Positions 34,876 through 46,858 of a stretch of 64,000 nucleotides of DNA are shown here, piece by piece. Position numbers and translations under genes: made by a program. This DNA is from Sphingomonas sp. 8AM (GTDB lineage: Bacteria > Pseudomonadota > Alphaproteobacteria > Sphingomonadales > Sphingomonadaceae), in NCBI RefSeq assembly GCF_902506455.1, contig NZ_LR733844.1, positions 1,253,789 through 1,317,788 on the forward strand, in the 5' to 3' direction. The notes under the pieces were generated by a model, which was given only the letters and a program-made list of their open reading frames with translations, had not been told where the DNA came from and searched no databases. How positions within the stretch are numbered: the stretch's first letter is position 1; each line of letters starts with the position of its first letter.

Positions 34876-35153
34876 GGATAGGAGGTTCGTTACGGATTGT
34901 AAACGATCAGGTCGCGGTCGCTTATCGGCGCGCATCGCTTCCGATCCGCAACCTCTCTTGGGTCGTTGCGCCGGACTCGAACGGGGCCTTCAAACTTCGC
35001 GCGCCAGACGTGAGAAGCGGGAGCCCGGATCAAGATCGGGGTGACGGGGGCAAGTAATCGATGGTCGTCGGTCACCTTGCCCAGGTTTCCAGCCGGTGGG
35101 CGAAGCGACGTGCCGCCGGCCCGTCCCGCGAGGAGAAGGGCCGACGTCGTAGC

Positions 35154-35888
35154 TTACGCGGTCAGACCGCCGTCGATGTTGAGCGTGGTGCCGGTGATGT
35201 AGCTCGCGTCCGGTCCGGCGAGGAACGATGCGGCGCCTGCGATCTCCTCGACGGTGCCGTATCGGCCGAGCGGGATCGACCCGCGCAACTGCTGCGCGAA
35301 TTCGCTGTCGGCGGGGTTAAGGTCGGTATCGATCGGACCCGGCTGGACGGTGTTGACGAGGATGTTGCGGGCGGCGAGGTCCTTGGCCCAGCCGCGTGCG
35401 AGCGCCGCCACCGCCGCTTTGGTCGCGCCATAGGTTGCGGTCGCAGTGAAGGCGAGATCGCCGGAGATGCTGCCGATCAGGATGATCCGCCCACCGTCAA
35501 CGAGGTGCGGCAGCGCCGCGCGCGTGCCGATGTGGAGCCCCTTCACATTGACGCCGAACTGGCGATCGTAGGCGTCATCGGTATCGTCGGCGACCGGAAG
35601 GAACTCCGCAATGCCGGCATTGTGGACCAGAATGTCGATCCCGCCCAACGCCGCCGCGGCCTTCTCGATGCCTGCGCGCTGTGAGGCGGGGTCGGCGGCA
35701 TCCGCCTGGAACGCGAATGCCGTTCCACCCGCGCCTTGGATCGCCGCGACGGTCGCGTCGGCTGCGGCCTTGTTGCCGGCATAGGTGATCGCGACCGTCG
35801 CGCCGTCGGCAGCCAGCCGCCGGGCGATCGCCGCACCGATGCCGCGCGACCCGCCGGTGACGAGCGCCCGCTTGCGTGCAAGTGACAT
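35154..35888 (-). CDS. SDR-family oxidoreductase
   Basis: A 244-residue classical short-chain dehydrogenase. The cofactor loop TGGSRGIGAAIARR is near residues 11-24, NAG in VHNAGIAEF at about 90, the catalytic Ser in LIGSISGD, and the YxxxK in YGATKAA at about 155. The ATG at 35888 is preceded by GGAGA with 7-base spacing; longer in-frame starts overlap that RBS. It is divergent from a small ArsR-type regulator, which probably controls it. The substrate is unknown. Confidence 0.9.
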   Translation of the reverse strand: MSLARKRALVTGGSRGIGAAIARRLAADGATVAITYAGNKAAADATVAAIQGAGGTAFAFQADAADPASQRAGIEKAAAALGGIDILVHNAGIAEFLPVADDTDDAYDRQFGVNVKGLHIGTRAALPHLVDGGRIILIGSISGDLAFTATATYGATKAAVAALARGWAKDLAARNILVNTVQPGPIDTDLNPADSEFAQQLRGSIPLGRYGTVEEIAGAASFLAGPDASYITGTTLNIDGGLTA

Positions 35889-36016
35889 GTGCATTCTCCA
35901 TATCTCGCCCGCGATCACGACATCGTGCGCCGTCGGCCGGACGAAGATGGCACGTCATTCCGACGGTTCAATATTCCCGAACTATTAAATTTACTTTGCG
36001 CACTTATATCTGGCGT

Positions 36017-36328
36017 ATGCCTCGTTTCACTCACCCCCGGCTGGAGGACGTGCCGCTCGATCTGGCGTTGCACGCGCTGGCCGATCCCAACAGGCTCGGC
36101 ATGGTGGCGCGGCTGGCCGCAACCGAGCGGCTCAGCTGCGGTGACGCGGCGCCGTGCGGCACGATTCCGAAGAGTACCTTGTCAAATCATCTAAAGCTGT
36201 TGCGCGCGGCGGGGCTGATCGAGACGACACAGGTCGGGCGCGAGATGATCAATACGCTGCGCCGCGACGACTTCGATCGGCGTTTTCCGGGGTTGCTCGA
36301 CGCAGTGCTTGCCAACCGGCCCACGTGA
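36017..36328 (+). CDS. ArsR-family helix-turn-helix transcriptional regulator
   Basis: A 103-residue winged-helix protein. LHALADPNRLGMVARLA opens the ArsR fold and PKSTLSNHLKLLRAAGLIETTQVGREM is the recognition helix and wing. Two Cys (SCGDAAPCG, at about 38 and 44) could sense metal or redox, although many ArsR members of this type sense organics instead. The start is ATG 36017 in an AT-richer divergent region (35889-36016). It probably represses the divergent SDR gene. Confidence 0.87.
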   Translation: MPRFTHPRLEDVPLDLALHALADPNRLGMVARLAATERLSCGDAAPCGTIPKSTLSNHLKLLRAAGLIETTQVGREMINTLRRDDFDRRFPGLLDAVLANRPT

Positions 36329-36352
36329 CCGGCTGGCGTCACATTCGGGCTC

Positions 36353-38377
36353 TTATTGCCAGACACTGACCCGCTGTGCCGGCGACAGATACAAGGCGTC
36401 GCCCGGCTTGACGCCGAACGCCTGATACCAGGGGGCAAAATTCCGCACGATGCCGTTGACGCGATATTTGTCGGGCGAGTGCGGATCGCTGAGCAACTGC
36501 TGCCGCACCGCCTCGTCGCGGCGCTTGCCCTGCCAGGCCTGCGCGTAGGCGAGGAAGAAACGCTGATCGCCGGTCAGCCCGTCGAGCACCGGCGGCTCGC
36601 CGTGGCGCGCGACGTAGCGGCGATAGGCGGCATAGGCGGTCTCGAGCCCGCCGAGATCGGCGAGATTCTCGCCAAGCGTCAGGCGGCCCTTGATCCGGAC
36701 GCCGGGGATCGGCTCATATTGGTCGAACTGTGCGGCGAGCCGGTCGGCCTGGACGGTGTATTTGGCGGCGGTGTTCTTGCTCCACCAGTCGCGCAGGCGT
36801 CCCTTCTCGTCGAACTGCCGCCCCTGATCGTCGAAGCCGTGGCCCATCTCGTGCCCGATCGTCGTTGCGCCGGTCTCCGCGTAATTGACTGCCGGGTCGG
36901 CGTTCGCATCGAAGAACGGCGGCTGCAGGATCGCCGCCGGCAGCGTGATCTGGTTCATCGTCGGATCGTAATAGGCGTTGACCGTTTGCGGAGTCATGTA
37001 CCACAGACCGCGGTCGACGGGCTTGGGGAAGCGCTGCAGCTGGAGCCGCCACTGGAAGTCCGCGGCCGCCAGGTTGTTGGCGAGCGGATCGGTCCGGCTG
37101 ACCAAAAGCGTCGTATAGTCGATCCACTTCGCCGGGTGACCGACGCGCGGATCGAAGGTCGCGAGCTTGGCGAGCGCCGCGGTGCGGGTCGCTGTGTCCA
37201 TCCACGTCGCCGCGGTGATCTTGTCCTTATAGGCGGCCTGCACATCGGCGACCAGCTCGTCGGCCTTGGCCTGCGTCCTCGGCGACCAATATCGCTGAAC
37301 GTAGATCGCGCCGACCGCCTCGCCGAGCGCGTCGTCGATCAACGCCATGCCGCGCTTCCACCGCGCGCGCTGTTCGGGCACGCCGCGCAACGTCTTTGAG
37401 TAGAACTCGAAATTGGCCTGATCGAACGCGCGCGGCAGGAAGGGCGCGGCGCCGGAGATGAAGCGCGCGGTCATCCACTCTTTCCACGTCGACAGCGGTA
37501 CGTCGCCTAGCCGCTTGGATGCGGCCGCGACCGCGCTGGGTTCCGACACGTTGACCCTTGCCGCCTGACCGAGCCCGATCGCGGCCAGGGTCGGCGTCCA
37601 CCCGATCTCGGGAGCGAGCTTCATCAATTGCGCGCGCGTCATCGGATTGTGCGTCTTGACCGGGTCACGGCGCTGCTCGGGCGTCCACTGGTCCTGGCTG
37701 AGCCGCGTTTCCAGCGCGATGATCCGGTCCGCCTTCGCAGCGGCATCCGACACTCCGGCCAGTTCCTGGATCGTGATGAGGTAGTTACGATAGGCGCGGC
37801 GGATCGTGTCGTAGCGTTCGCCGGTCAGCAGGTAATAGTCGCGCGTCGGCAGACCCAGCCGGGCCTGTCCGGCGTCGACCATGTAGCGCGTCGGATCGTC
37901 GGCATCGGCGGAGATGCCGATGTTGACCGGGGAGGGAAAGCCCGGGCGCATCATCAACTTGACGAGCTGCGGGCGGGTCGTGATCGCGGCGATCCGCGCG
38001 AGCCATGGCGCCAGCGGCGCACGTCCGCGCGCCTCGATCGCCTGATCGTCCATCCACGCCGCGTAGAAATCGCCGACCTTCCGCGCCGCGGGCGTCGTCG
38101 GCCGTGCCGCGGCCGCCTCGACGATCCGGCGGACCTGACCTTCGATTTCGTCGGGCAAATCGTAATTATATCCGGCGCCTACCTTGTCCGCCGGGATCGG
38201 GTGATCGCGCAGCCACGTACCGAGCGCATAGGCGTAGAAATCGTCGCCCGGCTTGACGGAGCGATCCATGTCTCGAAGCTCGAGCCCCCATGGCTGGTAG
38301 CGGGGTACGGCGGTCTGGGCGGTCAGCAGCGCGGGGACGGACAGGAAAGCCAGTGCGAAAAGGGCAGTAGGACGCAT
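36353..38377 (-). CDS. M13-family (neprilysin-like) zinc metallopeptidase
   Basis: A 674-residue exported peptidase. The signal peptide (about 1-20) ends at LLTAQTA, followed by WGLELRDMDRSVKPGDDFYAYALGTW, the family's N-terminal signature. The zinc site HEMGH is in TTIGHEMGHGFDDQGRQFD and the downstream zinc-ligand Glu is in LGENLADLGGLETAY. The length equals the family norm. I chose ATG 38377 because the longer reading upstream is not signal-like. It is monocistronic and divergent from the porin gene, with a 206-bp gap (38378-38583) without genes. Confidence 0.93.
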   Translation of the reverse strand: MRPTALFALAFLSVPALLTAQTAVPRYQPWGLELRDMDRSVKPGDDFYAYALGTWLRDHPIPADKVGAGYNYDLPDEIEGQVRRIVEAAAARPTTPAARKVGDFYAAWMDDQAIEARGRAPLAPWLARIAAITTRPQLVKLMMRPGFPSPVNIGISADADDPTRYMVDAGQARLGLPTRDYYLLTGERYDTIRRAYRNYLITIQELAGVSDAAAKADRIIALETRLSQDQWTPEQRRDPVKTHNPMTRAQLMKLAPEIGWTPTLAAIGLGQAARVNVSEPSAVAAASKRLGDVPLSTWKEWMTARFISGAAPFLPRAFDQANFEFYSKTLRGVPEQRARWKRGMALIDDALGEAVGAIYVQRYWSPRTQAKADELVADVQAAYKDKITAATWMDTATRTAALAKLATFDPRVGHPAKWIDYTTLLVSRTDPLANNLAAADFQWRLQLQRFPKPVDRGLWYMTPQTVNAYYDPTMNQITLPAAILQPPFFDANADPAVNYAETGATTIGHEMGHGFDDQGRQFDEKGRLRDWWSKNTAAKYTVQADRLAAQFDQYEPIPGVRIKGRLTLGENLADLGGLETAYAAYRRYVARHGEPPVLDGLTGDQRFFLAYAQAWQGKRRDEAVRQQLLSDPHSPDKYRVNGIVRNFAPWYQAFGVKPGDALYLSPAQRVSVWQ

Positions 38378-38583
38378 CGGAGACTCCGCAGGGATCGGCG
38401 GCGGCGAGCCTAGCCGAACGACCCGAACCTCGCCAAGCGCCGCACCGCCGCGAAAAGCGCGCGCTATATGCCGGCTATATGCAAATGACCAGAATCGCTC
38501 TCGAATTACTACGCGTGCTGCGCCTAATCGCTCTGCCCTGGAGGGGCCGCCATGCGGCGGTCGCCACTTCCAAGGGGGCATGA

Positions 38584-39432
38584 ATGAACTTCCGTTATGT
38601 CGCGTTCGTCGCGGCGCTGGTGACGGCTCCGGCGGCCGCGCAGAACAATGAAGCGGCGGATCAATCACCTGCGGTGACGGTCAGCGGCGCGGCGACGATC
38701 GCGTCCGATTACCGGTTCCGGGGCGTGTCGCAGACCGACCGCAACATGGCGGTGCAGGGCGGGATCACGGTCGCGCACCGAAGCGGCGTCTACGTGGGCA
38801 CGTGGGGCTCCAATCTGGCCGGCTGGGGCACCTTCGGCGGCGGAAATATGGAGCTCGATCTCATCGCGGGCTACAAGACGAAGCTCTCCGACACCGGAAC
38901 GATCGACGTCGGTCTCACCTGGTACATGTATCCGGGCGGTGCGGCGAAAACCGACTTCGCCGAGCCCTATGTCAAGCTGAGCGGCACGACCGGACCGGCG
39001 ACGCTGACCGCCGGCGCGGCCTATGCGCCCAGGCAGCAGGCGATCGGCAAATGGTATGCGACGGGCGCCGACGCTGCGGCGCGGACCTACACTCATCCGG
39101 GGGCGAAGGACGACAACCTGTACCTCTGGGGCGACGGGGCGGTCGCCATCGGGGGAACGCCGGTCACCGGCAGGGCGCATGTCGGGCATAGCCGCGGGCA
39201 GGACGGGCTGGGGCCCAACGCGACCGCGGTCGCACCGACCGGCGCCTACTGGGACTGGTCGCTGGGCGCGGACGTCACCTTCGACAGGCTGACCCTGAAC
39301 GTCAGCTATGTCGACACCGACATCACCGCGCGCGCGTCGCGCTACCTCCAGCCGAGCTTCAGCAAGGGGCAGGACGGGACCGGATCGATCGCCGGGGGCA
39401 CCGTCGTCGCCTCGCTGACCGCCGCCTTCTGA
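38584..39432 (+). CDS. TorF-family putative porin
   Basis: A 282-residue outer-membrane beta-barrel of the TorF/Gcw_chp family. It has a signal peptide (1-20, cleavage AAAQ), then SGAATIASDYRFRGVSQTDRN, the family hallmark, GVYVGTWGSNLAG, ELDLIAGYK and repeated amphipathic strands, ending in Phe. It stands directly before the kdp genes and may be co-transcribed, offering an outer-membrane route for ions, though this is inference. Confidence 0.88.
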   Translation: MNFRYVAFVAALVTAPAAAQNNEAADQSPAVTVSGAATIASDYRFRGVSQTDRNMAVQGGITVAHRSGVYVGTWGSNLAGWGTFGGGNMELDLIAGYKTKLSDTGTIDVGLTWYMYPGGAAKTDFAEPYVKLSGTTGPATLTAGAAYAPRQQAIGKWYATGADAAARTYTHPGAKDDNLYLWGDGAVAIGGTPVTGRAHVGHSRGQDGLGPNATAVAPTGAYWDWSLGADVTFDRLTLNVSYVDTDITARASRYLQPSFSKGQDGTGSIAGGTVVASLTAAF

Positions 39433-39448
39433 ACCGGGAGCACATGCC

Positions 39449-39532
39449 ATGCAGGATTTGCTGTGGATCGCGATCATGATCGGGCTGGTGGCGGCGACGC
39501 TCGCTTTCGTCCGGCTGTGCGACAACGCCTGA
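39449..39532 (+). CDS. 27-residue membrane peptide upstream of kdpF
   Basis: ATG 39449 encodes [20 protein letters not shown] followed by VRLCDNA: one hydrophobic helix and a short polar tail with a Cys-Asp pair. Short peptides of this kind, ending near CDxL/CDN, occur beside kdp genes in other bacteria, but I know of no proven role. GGGAG lies about 10 bases upstream. It stands 16 bases after the porin stop and 11 bases before kdpF. Confidence 0.6.
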   Translation: MQDLLWIAIMIGLVAATLAFVRLCDNA

Positions 39533-39543
39533 GGAACCGCGCG

Positions 39544-39633
39544 ATGACCCTCGATCTCTGGCTCGCCGCGCTGACCGCGGCCGGGCTGCTCATCTATCTG
39601 GTGGCGGTGCTGATCCGCCCCGAACGCTTCTAG
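39544..39633 (+). CDS. kdpF: potassium-transporting ATPase subunit KdpF
   Basis: A 29-residue single-helix peptide ([20 protein letters not shown] then AVLIRPERF), with the PE-x-F ending typical of KdpF, which stabilises the Kdp complex. RBS GAGGAA precedes the ATG. kdpA follows after 14 bases containing AAGGAGG. Confidence 0.85.
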   Translation: MTLDLWLAALTAAGLLIYLVAVLIRPERF

Positions 39634-39647
39634 AAGGAGGCGATCCC

Positions 39648-41351
39648 ATGACATTCCAGGGCTGGTTCCTGATCCTCGCCTTCACCGGCATCCTGCTGGC
39701 GCTCGCCAAGCCGGTCGGCCTGTGGCTGTTCGCGCTGTACGAGGGGCGGCGCACGCCGCTCCATGCGATCCTCGGTCCGGTCGAGCGCGGCTTCTACAGG
39801 CTGTCCGGCATCGACCCCGCCGAAGAGCAGGGCTGGCGGCGCTATGCGGTGCACATGCTGCTATTCAACGCGGTGCTGATGCTATTCACCTATGCGGTGC
39901 TGCGGTTGCAAGCCGTGCTCCCGGGCAATCCACAAGCGCTGGCCGCACCGAGCGAGCATCTGTCGTTCAACACCGCGATCAGCTTCACCGCGAACACCAA
40001 CTGGCAGAGCTATGGCGGCGAGAGCACGATGTCGAACCTCAGCCAGATGCTGGGGCTGACGATCCACAACTTCCTGTCGGCGGCGACCGGGATCGCGCTG
40101 GCGTTCGCGCTGTTCCGCGGGTTCGCACGCCGCGAGGCCAAATCGGTCGGCAACTTCTGGGCGGACGTGACGCGCGTCACCCTGTACCTGCTGCTGCCGC
40201 TCTGCGTGGCGCTGACGCTCTTCTATATCGCCAGCGGCGTGCCGCAGGCGCTGGCCGGGGTCGTCGACGTGCAGACGCTGGAGGGCGCGCGGCAGTCGAT
40301 CCTGCTCGGCCCGGTCGCGAGCCAGGAAGCGATCAAGATGCTCGGCACCAACGGTGGCGGGTTCTTCAACGTCAATTCGGCGCATCCGTTCGAGAACCCG
40401 ACCGCGCTGACCAATTTCGTCCAGATGCTGTCGATCTTCCTGCTCGGCGTCGGGCTGACGTGGACGTTCGGCAAGGCGGTCGGCAACACGCGGCAGGGCT
40501 GGGCGATCCTCGCCGCGATGATGATCCTGTTCCTCGCCGGCACGACCGTGACCTATTGGGCGGAAGCGGCGGGCAATCCGGTGCTGCACCAGATCGGCGT
40601 CGCGGGCGGCAATATGGAGGGCAAGGAGGTGCGGTTCGGCATCGCTGCCTCCGCGCTGTTCTCGGTCGTCACTACCGCGGCTTCATGCGGCGCGGTCAAT
40701 GCGATGCACGACAGCTTCACCGCGCTGGGCGGGATGATCCCGCTGTTCAACATGCAATTGGGCGAGGTCGTGATCGGCGGCGTCGGCGCGGGCATCTACG
40801 GCTTCCTGCTGTTTGCCATCCTGGCGGTGTTCGTCGCCGGGCTGATGGTCGGGCGCACGCCCGAATATGTCGGCAAGAAGATCGAGGCGCGCGAGGTGAA
40901 GCTGGCGGTGCTGGCGATCGCGGTGCTGCCGTTGATGATCCTGGGGCTGACCGCGCTGTCGTCGGTGCTGCAACAGGGACTGGCCGGCCCGCTCAACAAG
41001 GGGCCGCACGGGTTCAGCGAGATCCTGTATGCCTTCACCAGTGCGGTGGCGAACAACGGCTCCGCCTTTGCCGGGCTGACCGCCAGCACGCCTTATTACG
41101 ACGCACTGCTGGGCGTCGCGATGTGGGTCGGGCGGTTCCTCGTCATCGTGCCGATGCTGGCGATCGCGGGCAGTCTCGCCGCCAAGAAATACACGCCGGA
41201 AAGCGCGGGGTCGTTCCCGACCACCGGCGGGCTGTGGGTGGGGCTGCTGGTCGGCATCATCCTGATCCTCGGCGGTCTCACCTTCCTGCCGAGCCTCGCG
41301 CTCGGTCCCATCGCCGATCATCTCGCGATGATCCGCGGCCAGCTCTTCTGA
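39648..41351 (+). CDS. kdpA: potassium-transporting ATPase subunit KdpA
   Basis: A 567-residue potassium-channel-like subunit of the Kdp P-type ATPase. The selectivity-filter loops are recognisable, including [22 protein letters not shown] and [19 protein letters not shown], as is [15 protein letters not shown]. The length equals the E. coli protein within a few residues. The strong RBS AAGGAGG has good spacing. It binds and passes K+ for KdpB. The operon promoter, and any KdpE site, would lie before the porin or before 39449. Confidence 0.96.
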   Translation: MTFQGWFLILAFTGILLALAKPVGLWLFALYEGRRTPLHAILGPVERGFYRLSGIDPAEEQGWRRYAVHMLLFNAVLMLFTYAVLRLQAVLPGNPQALAAPSEHLSFNTAISFTANTNWQSYGGESTMSNLSQMLGLTIHNFLSAATGIALAFALFRGFARREAKSVGNFWADVTRVTLYLLLPLCVALTLFYIASGVPQALAGVVDVQTLEGARQSILLGPVASQEAIKMLGTNGGGFFNVNSAHPFENPTALTNFVQMLSIFLLGVGLTWTFGKAVGNTRQGWAILAAMMILFLAGTTVTYWAEAAGNPVLHQIGVAGGNMEGKEVRFGIAASALFSVVTTAASCGAVNAMHDSFTALGGMIPLFNMQLGEVVIGGVGAGIYGFLLFAILAVFVAGLMVGRTPEYVGKKIEAREVKLAVLAIAVLPLMILGLTALSSVLQQGLAGPLNKGPHGFSEILYAFTSAVANNGSAFAGLTASTPYYDALLGVAMWVGRFLVIVPMLAIAGSLAAKKYTPESAGSFPTTGGLWVGLLVGIILILGGLTFLPSLALGPIADHLAMIRGQLF

Positions 41352-41363
41352 TCGGGCGCCCTC

Positions 41364-43397
<2,034 letters not shown>

Positions 43398-43406
43398 TTG
43401 TGCAAG

Positions 43407-43428
43407 CCCCTCCCCCTTGGGGGAGGGG
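43407..43428. terminator. perfect GC palindrome after kdpB
   Basis: CCCCTCCCC and its complement GGGGAGGGG flank a central CTTG, giving a 9-bp stem (4-base loop) 9 bases after the kdpB stop. A G-rich run follows instead of a T tract. This form is often seen as a dispersed intergenic element. It marks the junction where kdpC would be expected. Confidence 0.55.
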
Positions 43429-43493
43429 TTGGGGGGTCGCCGTCGCCGGGACGAGCGAGCTCAAGGCCCTCGCGGCGAACTGAGGGCGGACCG

Positions 43494-46400
43494 ATGCTTC
43501 GTGCCCTGGCCGCGTGGTCGCTCTCCTATCGCCTGCTCGTGCTGGCGCTGTCGATCGTGACGGCGGCGCTGGGCGCATGGGCGTTCGCGACCCTGCCGGT
43601 CGACGCCTATCCCGATATCGCGCAGACGCAGGTCAAGATCATCCTCAAGGCCCCGGGCATGACGCCCGAGGAGGTCGAGACGCGGATCATCGCGCCGATC
43701 GAGCTGGAGATGCTGGGCTTGCCGCGCCAGTCCGTGCTCCGTTCGACCGCCAAATATGCGATCGCCGACGTCACGATCGACTTCGACGAGGGCACCGACA
43801 TCTACTGGGCGCGCCAGCAGGTGACCGAGCGGCTGGCGGGGGTGATGAAGGACATGCCGGAGAGCGTGTCGGGGGGGCTCGCGCCGATCTCGACCCCGCT
43901 CTCGGAAGTGTTCATGTTCACCGTCGAGGGATCGCTGACGCTCGCCGAGAAGCGCGAGCTGCTCGACTGGACGATCCGGCCCGCGCTGCGCACCGTGCCC
44001 GGCGTCGCCGATGTCAACGTGCTGGGCGGGCATGTGCGCACCTATGAGGTGCGCCCCGATCCGGTGCGCATGGCCGCCGCGGGGCTCACGATCGAGGCGG
44101 TCGCCGAAGCGGTCGAGCGCGGCAACCGCAACGACGGCGCGGGTCGCCTCGCGCGCGGCGACGAGGCGCTGATCGTCCGCGCAGTCGGCGCGATTCGCGA
44201 TGCCGACGATCTGCGGCAGATGGTGGTGGTCGCGCGGAACGACCGAATCGTGCGGCTGGGCGATATCGCCACGATCGGCGCGGGCAGCCAGACGCGTTAT
44301 GGCGGGCTGACGCGCAACGGCAGGGAATCGGTCGAGGGGCTGGTCCTCGCGCTGCGCGGCGCGGACGCGCGCAAGGTGGTGGACGGCGTCGAGGCGCGGC
44401 TGGCGGAGCTGAAATCCGGCCTCCCCAAAGGTGTGACGATCGACGTCTTCTACAACCGCTCCGACCTGATCGAACATGCCGTGGGCACCGTGCAGGAGGC
44501 GCTGATCGAGGCGATCGTGCTGGTGGTGATCCTGCTCGTCATCTTCCTCGGCGACTGGCGCGCGGCGGCGATCGTCGCGACCACGTTGCCGATGGCGGCG
44601 CTCATCACCTTCCTCGCGATGCGCTACATGGGCATGTCGGCGAACCTCATGAGCCTCGGCGGGCTGGCGATCGCGATCGGGATGCTGGTCGACGGCGCGG
44701 TCGTGGTGGTGGAGAATGTCGTCGACCGGCTCGCGCATGCCAAGGACGACGGCGTGCCGCGCCTGAACGTGGTGTTCCGCGCCACCGCCGAGGTGGTGGT
44801 GCCGGTGTCCGCCGGGCTGCTGATCATCGCGCTGGTCTTCGTGCCGCTGCTGTCGCTGCAGGGGCTGGAGGGGAAGCTCTTCGCGCCGGTCGCACTGACG
44901 ATCATGTTCTCGCTCGCCGCGGCGCTGTTGCTCGCGCTGACGCTCGTGCCGGTGCTCGCGTCCTACGGGCTGAAGGCGGGCGAGCATCGCGAACCGTGGA
45001 TCATGCGGATGCTCGCGCCGCGCTACCATCGGCTGCTGGCCGGCGCCTTCGCGCGCAAGCCGCTGGTCTATGGCGTGGCGGGCGCGGGGCTGGTGCTGGC
45101 GGTGCTGGCCTATGGCGCGGTCGGCAAGACGTTCATGCCGACGATGGACGAGGGCGCGGTGGTGATGCAGACCACCAAGCTGCCCTCGATCGGCCTCACC
45201 CGCACGCTCGCGCTGGATGGCAAGGTCGAGCAGGCGATCCTCGCTGCGGTGCCCGAGGTGGAGCGGATCGTCGCACGCAACGGCGTCGACGAGATCGGCC
45301 TCGACGCGATGGGGCTCAACGAGACCGACATGTTCATGGCGCTGAAGCCGCGCGACGCGTGGCGCGGCACGAAGCAGGACATCGTCGACGCCATCCGCAA
45401 CGTGATGGAGGGGATGCCGGGAGTCGAGCCGGTGTTCACCCAACCGATCGAGATGCGCGTCTCCGAGATGCTGACGGGTTCGCGCGGCGATCTGGCGATC
45501 AAGATCTTCGGCCCGGATCTGGGGACGCTCTCGGCGCTGGCCGGGCAGATCGAGGGCACGTTGCGCGGGGTGCGCGGCGCGTCCGAGGTGGTGACGGCGG
45601 CGAATGCGTCCGTCGATTACCTCCAGCTCGATGTGGATCGCGCCGCGGCGGGGCGGTTCGGGATGCCGGTCGACAGTTTCGAGGACATGCTGCGCGCGCA
45701 GGTCGAGGGCCTGCCCGCGGGGACGGTGATCGAGGCGCAGAAGCGTATCCCGGTGGTCATCAAGGGGGACGATGCCGTGCGCGAGGATCCGGCGCGCTTC
45801 CGCGACCTGCAAATGGTGACGCCGGGCGGCACGGTCGCGCGGGTCAGCGACCTTGCGCACGTCACCGAGACGCAGGGGCCGGTGATGCTGAGCCATGAGA
45901 GCGGCGGTCGCTACGCGCTGGTGCAGGCATTCGTGTCCGGGCGCGATCTCGTCGGGTTCGTCGAGGAGGCGCGGGCGAAGGTCGCGGCGCAGGTGAAATT
46001 GCCGGATGGCTATCGCATCGTCTGGGGCGGGCAGTTCGAGAACCAGCAACGCGCCGCGGCGCGGTTGATGCTGGTGATCCCGATCGCGTTGCTGATGATC
46101 TTCTTCGTGCTGTTCGCGACGCTCAAGTCGCTGCGCGGCGCGCTGCTGATCCTCGCCAACATCCCCTTCGCGGCGGTCGGCGGGATCGTGTCGCTGTGGA
46201 TCGCGGGCGACTTCCTGTCGGTGCCGGCGTCGGTCGGGTTCATCGCTTTGCTCGGCATCGCGGTGCTCAACGGGCTGGTGCTGGTGAGTTATTTCCGACA
46301 GCTGCGCGCGGAGGGCGTGCCGCTCGCCGATGCGGTGCGGGTCGGGGCGGAGCGGCGGCTGCGGCCGGTGCTGATGACCGCGTCGATCACCGCCTTCGGG

Positions 46401-46562
46401 CTGGTGCCGCTGCTGTTCGCGACCGGGCCGGGATCGGAGATCCAGAAGCCGCTGGCGATCGTGGTGATCGGCGGGCTGGTGTCGTCGACGCTGCTGACGC
46501 TGGTGCTGCTGCCGTTGCTCTACGAGCGGTTCGGCGAAAGCCGGGCGGAGCGGGTCGCATGA
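43494..46562 (+). CDS. heavy-metal RND efflux permease (CusA/CzcA family)
   Basis: A 1022-residue inner-membrane proton-driven pump. AFATLPVDAYPDIAQTQVKII near the N-terminus, AIGMLVDGAVVVVENVVDRL in TM4 with the proton-relay acid, and the two-fold repeat with large periplasmic loops place it in the HME (metal) class. The start is ATG 43494; upstream in-frame codons run through the palindrome. Its stop overlaps the DUF3240 ATG. The usual partner, a CusB/CzcB membrane-fusion protein, is not in the window. The metal is not certain. Confidence 0.92.
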   Translation: MLRALAAWSLSYRLLVLALSIVTAALGAWAFATLPVDAYPDIAQTQVKIILKAPGMTPEEVETRIIAPIELEMLGLPRQSVLRSTAKYAIADVTIDFDEGTDIYWARQQVTERLAGVMKDMPESVSGGLAPISTPLSEVFMFTVEGSLTLAEKRELLDWTIRPALRTVPGVADVNVLGGHVRTYEVRPDPVRMAAAGLTIEAVAEAVERGNRNDGAGRLARGDEALIVRAVGAIRDADDLRQMVVVARNDRIVRLGDIATIGAGSQTRYGGLTRNGRESVEGLVLALRGADARKVVDGVEARLAELKSGLPKGVTIDVFYNRSDLIEHAVGTVQEALIEAIVLVVILLVIFLGDWRAAAIVATTLPMAALITFLAMRYMGMSANLMSLGGLAIAIGMLVDGAVVVVENVVDRLAHAKDDGVPRLNVVFRATAEVVVPVSAGLLIIALVFVPLLSLQGLEGKLFAPVALTIMFSLAAALLLALTLVPVLASYGLKAGEHREPWIMRMLAPRYHRLLAGAFARKPLVYGVAGAGLVLAVLAYGAVGKTFMPTMDEGAVVMQTTKLPSIGLTRTLALDGKVEQAILAAVPEVERIVARNGVDEIGLDAMGLNETDMFMALKPRDAWRGTKQDIVDAIRNVMEGMPGVEPVFTQPIEMRVSEMLTGSRGDLAIKIFGPDLGTLSALAGQIEGTLRGVRGASEVVTAANASVDYLQLDVDRAAAGRFGMPVDSFEDMLRAQVEGLPAGTVIEAQKRIPVVIKGDDAVREDPARFRDLQMVTPGGTVARVSDLAHVTETQGPVMLSHESGGRYALVQAFVSGRDLVGFVEEARAKVAAQVKLPDGYRIVWGGQFENQQRAAARLMLVIPIALLMIFFVLFATLKSLRGALLILANIPFAAVGGIVSLWIAGDFLSVPASVGFIALLGIAVLNGLVLVSYFRQLRAEGVPLADAVRVGAERRLRPVLMTASITAFGLVPLLFATGPGSEIQKPLAIVVIGGLVSSTLLTLVLLPLLYERFGESRAERVA

Positions 46563-46858
46563 GCAGCGTGCTGCTGCGGTTCGCCGGCGCGGCGGGCGAT
46601 GCCGAACCGATCGTCGAGGCGCTGCGCGCCCGGTCGTCCGTTCCGATCCACGTTCGCGACGAAATCGTCCGCGGGCTGGATTTCGCCGATGCCGGAACGG
46701 CCGAGCGGGTGACCGGTGCGCTGCGCCGCGTCGCGATCGAGCTGCTCGCGGCGACCGATGACGTTCCGGCGCTGGTCGCCGCGGTGGACGCGTCGCGTCG
46801 CCGGCTGCCGGTGCGCTGGATGACGCTGCCGGTGGGCGACATGGGACGACTGGCATGA
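46559..46858 (+). CDS. DUF3240 family protein of the metal-efflux operon
   Basis: A 99-residue soluble protein with a ferredoxin-like pattern, ending LPVRWMTLPVGDMGRLA, which matches the DUF3240 C-terminal motif (W/YxxxPV...G). Such proteins accompany CzcA/CusA pumps and may bind metal or be regulatory, but no function is proven. It overlaps the pump stop by 4 bases and the TolC-like start by 4 bases, so it is tightly coupled to both. Confidence 0.8.
   Translation: MSSVLLRFAGAAGDAEPIVEALRARSSVPIHVRDEIVRGLDFADAGTAERVTGALRRVAIELLAATDDVPALVAAVDASRRRLPVRWMTLPVGDMGRLA

Noticed and set aside
43461..46856. A minus-strand open frame of 1131 codons opposite the RND pump
   Set aside because: The translation is Arg/His/Asp-rich with no domain pattern, and the plus strand encodes a clear RND permease; long antisense frames are expected in GC-rich codon usage.
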